DNA from: Duncaniella sp.
Lineage (GTDB): Bacteria > Bacteroidota > Bacteroidia > Bacteroidales > Muribaculaceae
Assembly (NCBI GenBank): GCA_029052375.1
Contig: JAIDJD010000278.1
Location: 1 to 24,403 of the forward strand
Length of the DNA stretch: 24,403 nucleotides
Reading direction: 5' to 3'
The notes beneath the pieces were generated by a model. That model did not search any database and was not told where the DNA came from. It worked only from the letters and a program-made list of their open reading frames with translations. This document shows, piece by piece, positions 24,253 through 24,403 of this stretch. Within the stretch, counting starts at the first letter, position 1; each line of letters starts with the position of its first letter. The translations under genes and the position numbers were made by a program.

Positions 24253-24403
24253 ATGAACCCAATCAAAAAAACCATCGCACTGCCTGACGGCCGCGTCATC
24301 ACCCTCGAGACCGGCAAGCTGGCCAAGCAGGCCGATGGAGCGGTAGAACTCCGCATGGGCAACACCATGCTGCTGGCCACCGTGGTTACAGCCAAGGACG
24401 CCG
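24253..24403 (+). CDS. pnp: Polyribonucleotide nucleotidyltransferase (PNPase), 5' part only
   Basis: Only the first 50 codons are inside the window. MNPIKKTIALPDGRVITLETGKLAKQADGAV is read in pieces and, with RMGNTMLLATVV, matches the first RNase PH-like domain of PNPase (family 'LETGKLAKQA.GAV....G.T.VL.TVV'). PNPase degrades RNA 3' to 5' with phosphate. The gene continues past the right edge. A -7 element and a hairpin leader precede it. Confidence 0.93.
   Translation, partial: MNPIKKTIALPDGRVITLETGKLAKQADGAVELRMGNTMLLATVVTAKDA

Overview
The window looks like chromosome from a high-GC member of the Bacteroidales; Muribaculaceae or a close relative is my inference. The evidence is a recurring Bacteroidetes-type promoter (TTTG, about 20 bp, then TAnnTTTG), few Shine-Dalgarno sequences, a Bacteroides-type tyrosine recombinase, and a SAM-II-like leader before metK. 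From about 2.5 kb on the DNA is GC-rich; the first 2.5 kb is visibly AT-richer and looks like the end of an integrated element.

Layout. (1) 1-2490: end of an integrative element, with two small excisionase-like HTH genes, a convergent IntDOT-like integrase, a cluster of short CTCACA repeats, and a 25-bp hairpin beside the 3' end of a tRNA-Lys(CUU) gene, the probable integration site. (2) 2745-4824: a glycosyltransferase-like gene convergent with fabD, sharing a terminator. (3) 4880-8600: a compact run tatA-tatC-mtnN-luxS-AlbA_2 protein-zeta-like kinase-small ORF, several genes overlapping by 4 to 17 nt. (4) 8624-10299: metK behind a promoter, a SAM-II-like aptamer at the 5' end of the transcript, and a long structured leader. 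With mtnN and luxS this puts three steps of SAM synthesis and SAH detoxification within about 4.4 kb. (5) 10416-16714: one promoter, five tightly packed genes and a 21-bp hairpin. They encode a LOTUS/OST-HTH-like protein, a divergent protein kinase with a large unassigned C-terminal region, two vWA-like proteins that appear to lack a MIDAS metal site, and a PP2C phosphatase. This resembles the TerY-P triad (kinase/PP2C/vWA; E. coli yegI-yegK-yegL) but adds an RNA-binding-type protein. It is the best candidate for an under-described system here. (6) 16727-19960, minus strand: operon ebsC/ybaK-aroC-radical SAM (yhcC-like)-upp. (7) 20301-24062: a large secreted multidomain pectinesterase-like protein with its own promoter and terminator. 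(8) 24151-24403: promoter, structured leader and the first 50 codons of pnp.

Functional picture. Most of the window is housekeeping: fatty acid synthesis, Tat export, methyl cycle, shikimate pathway, pyrimidine salvage and RNA decay. The accessory parts are the tRNA-integrated element, the zeta-like cassette, the LOTUS/kinase/vWA/PP2C operon and the pectinesterase. All family calls come from motif reading without database searches.
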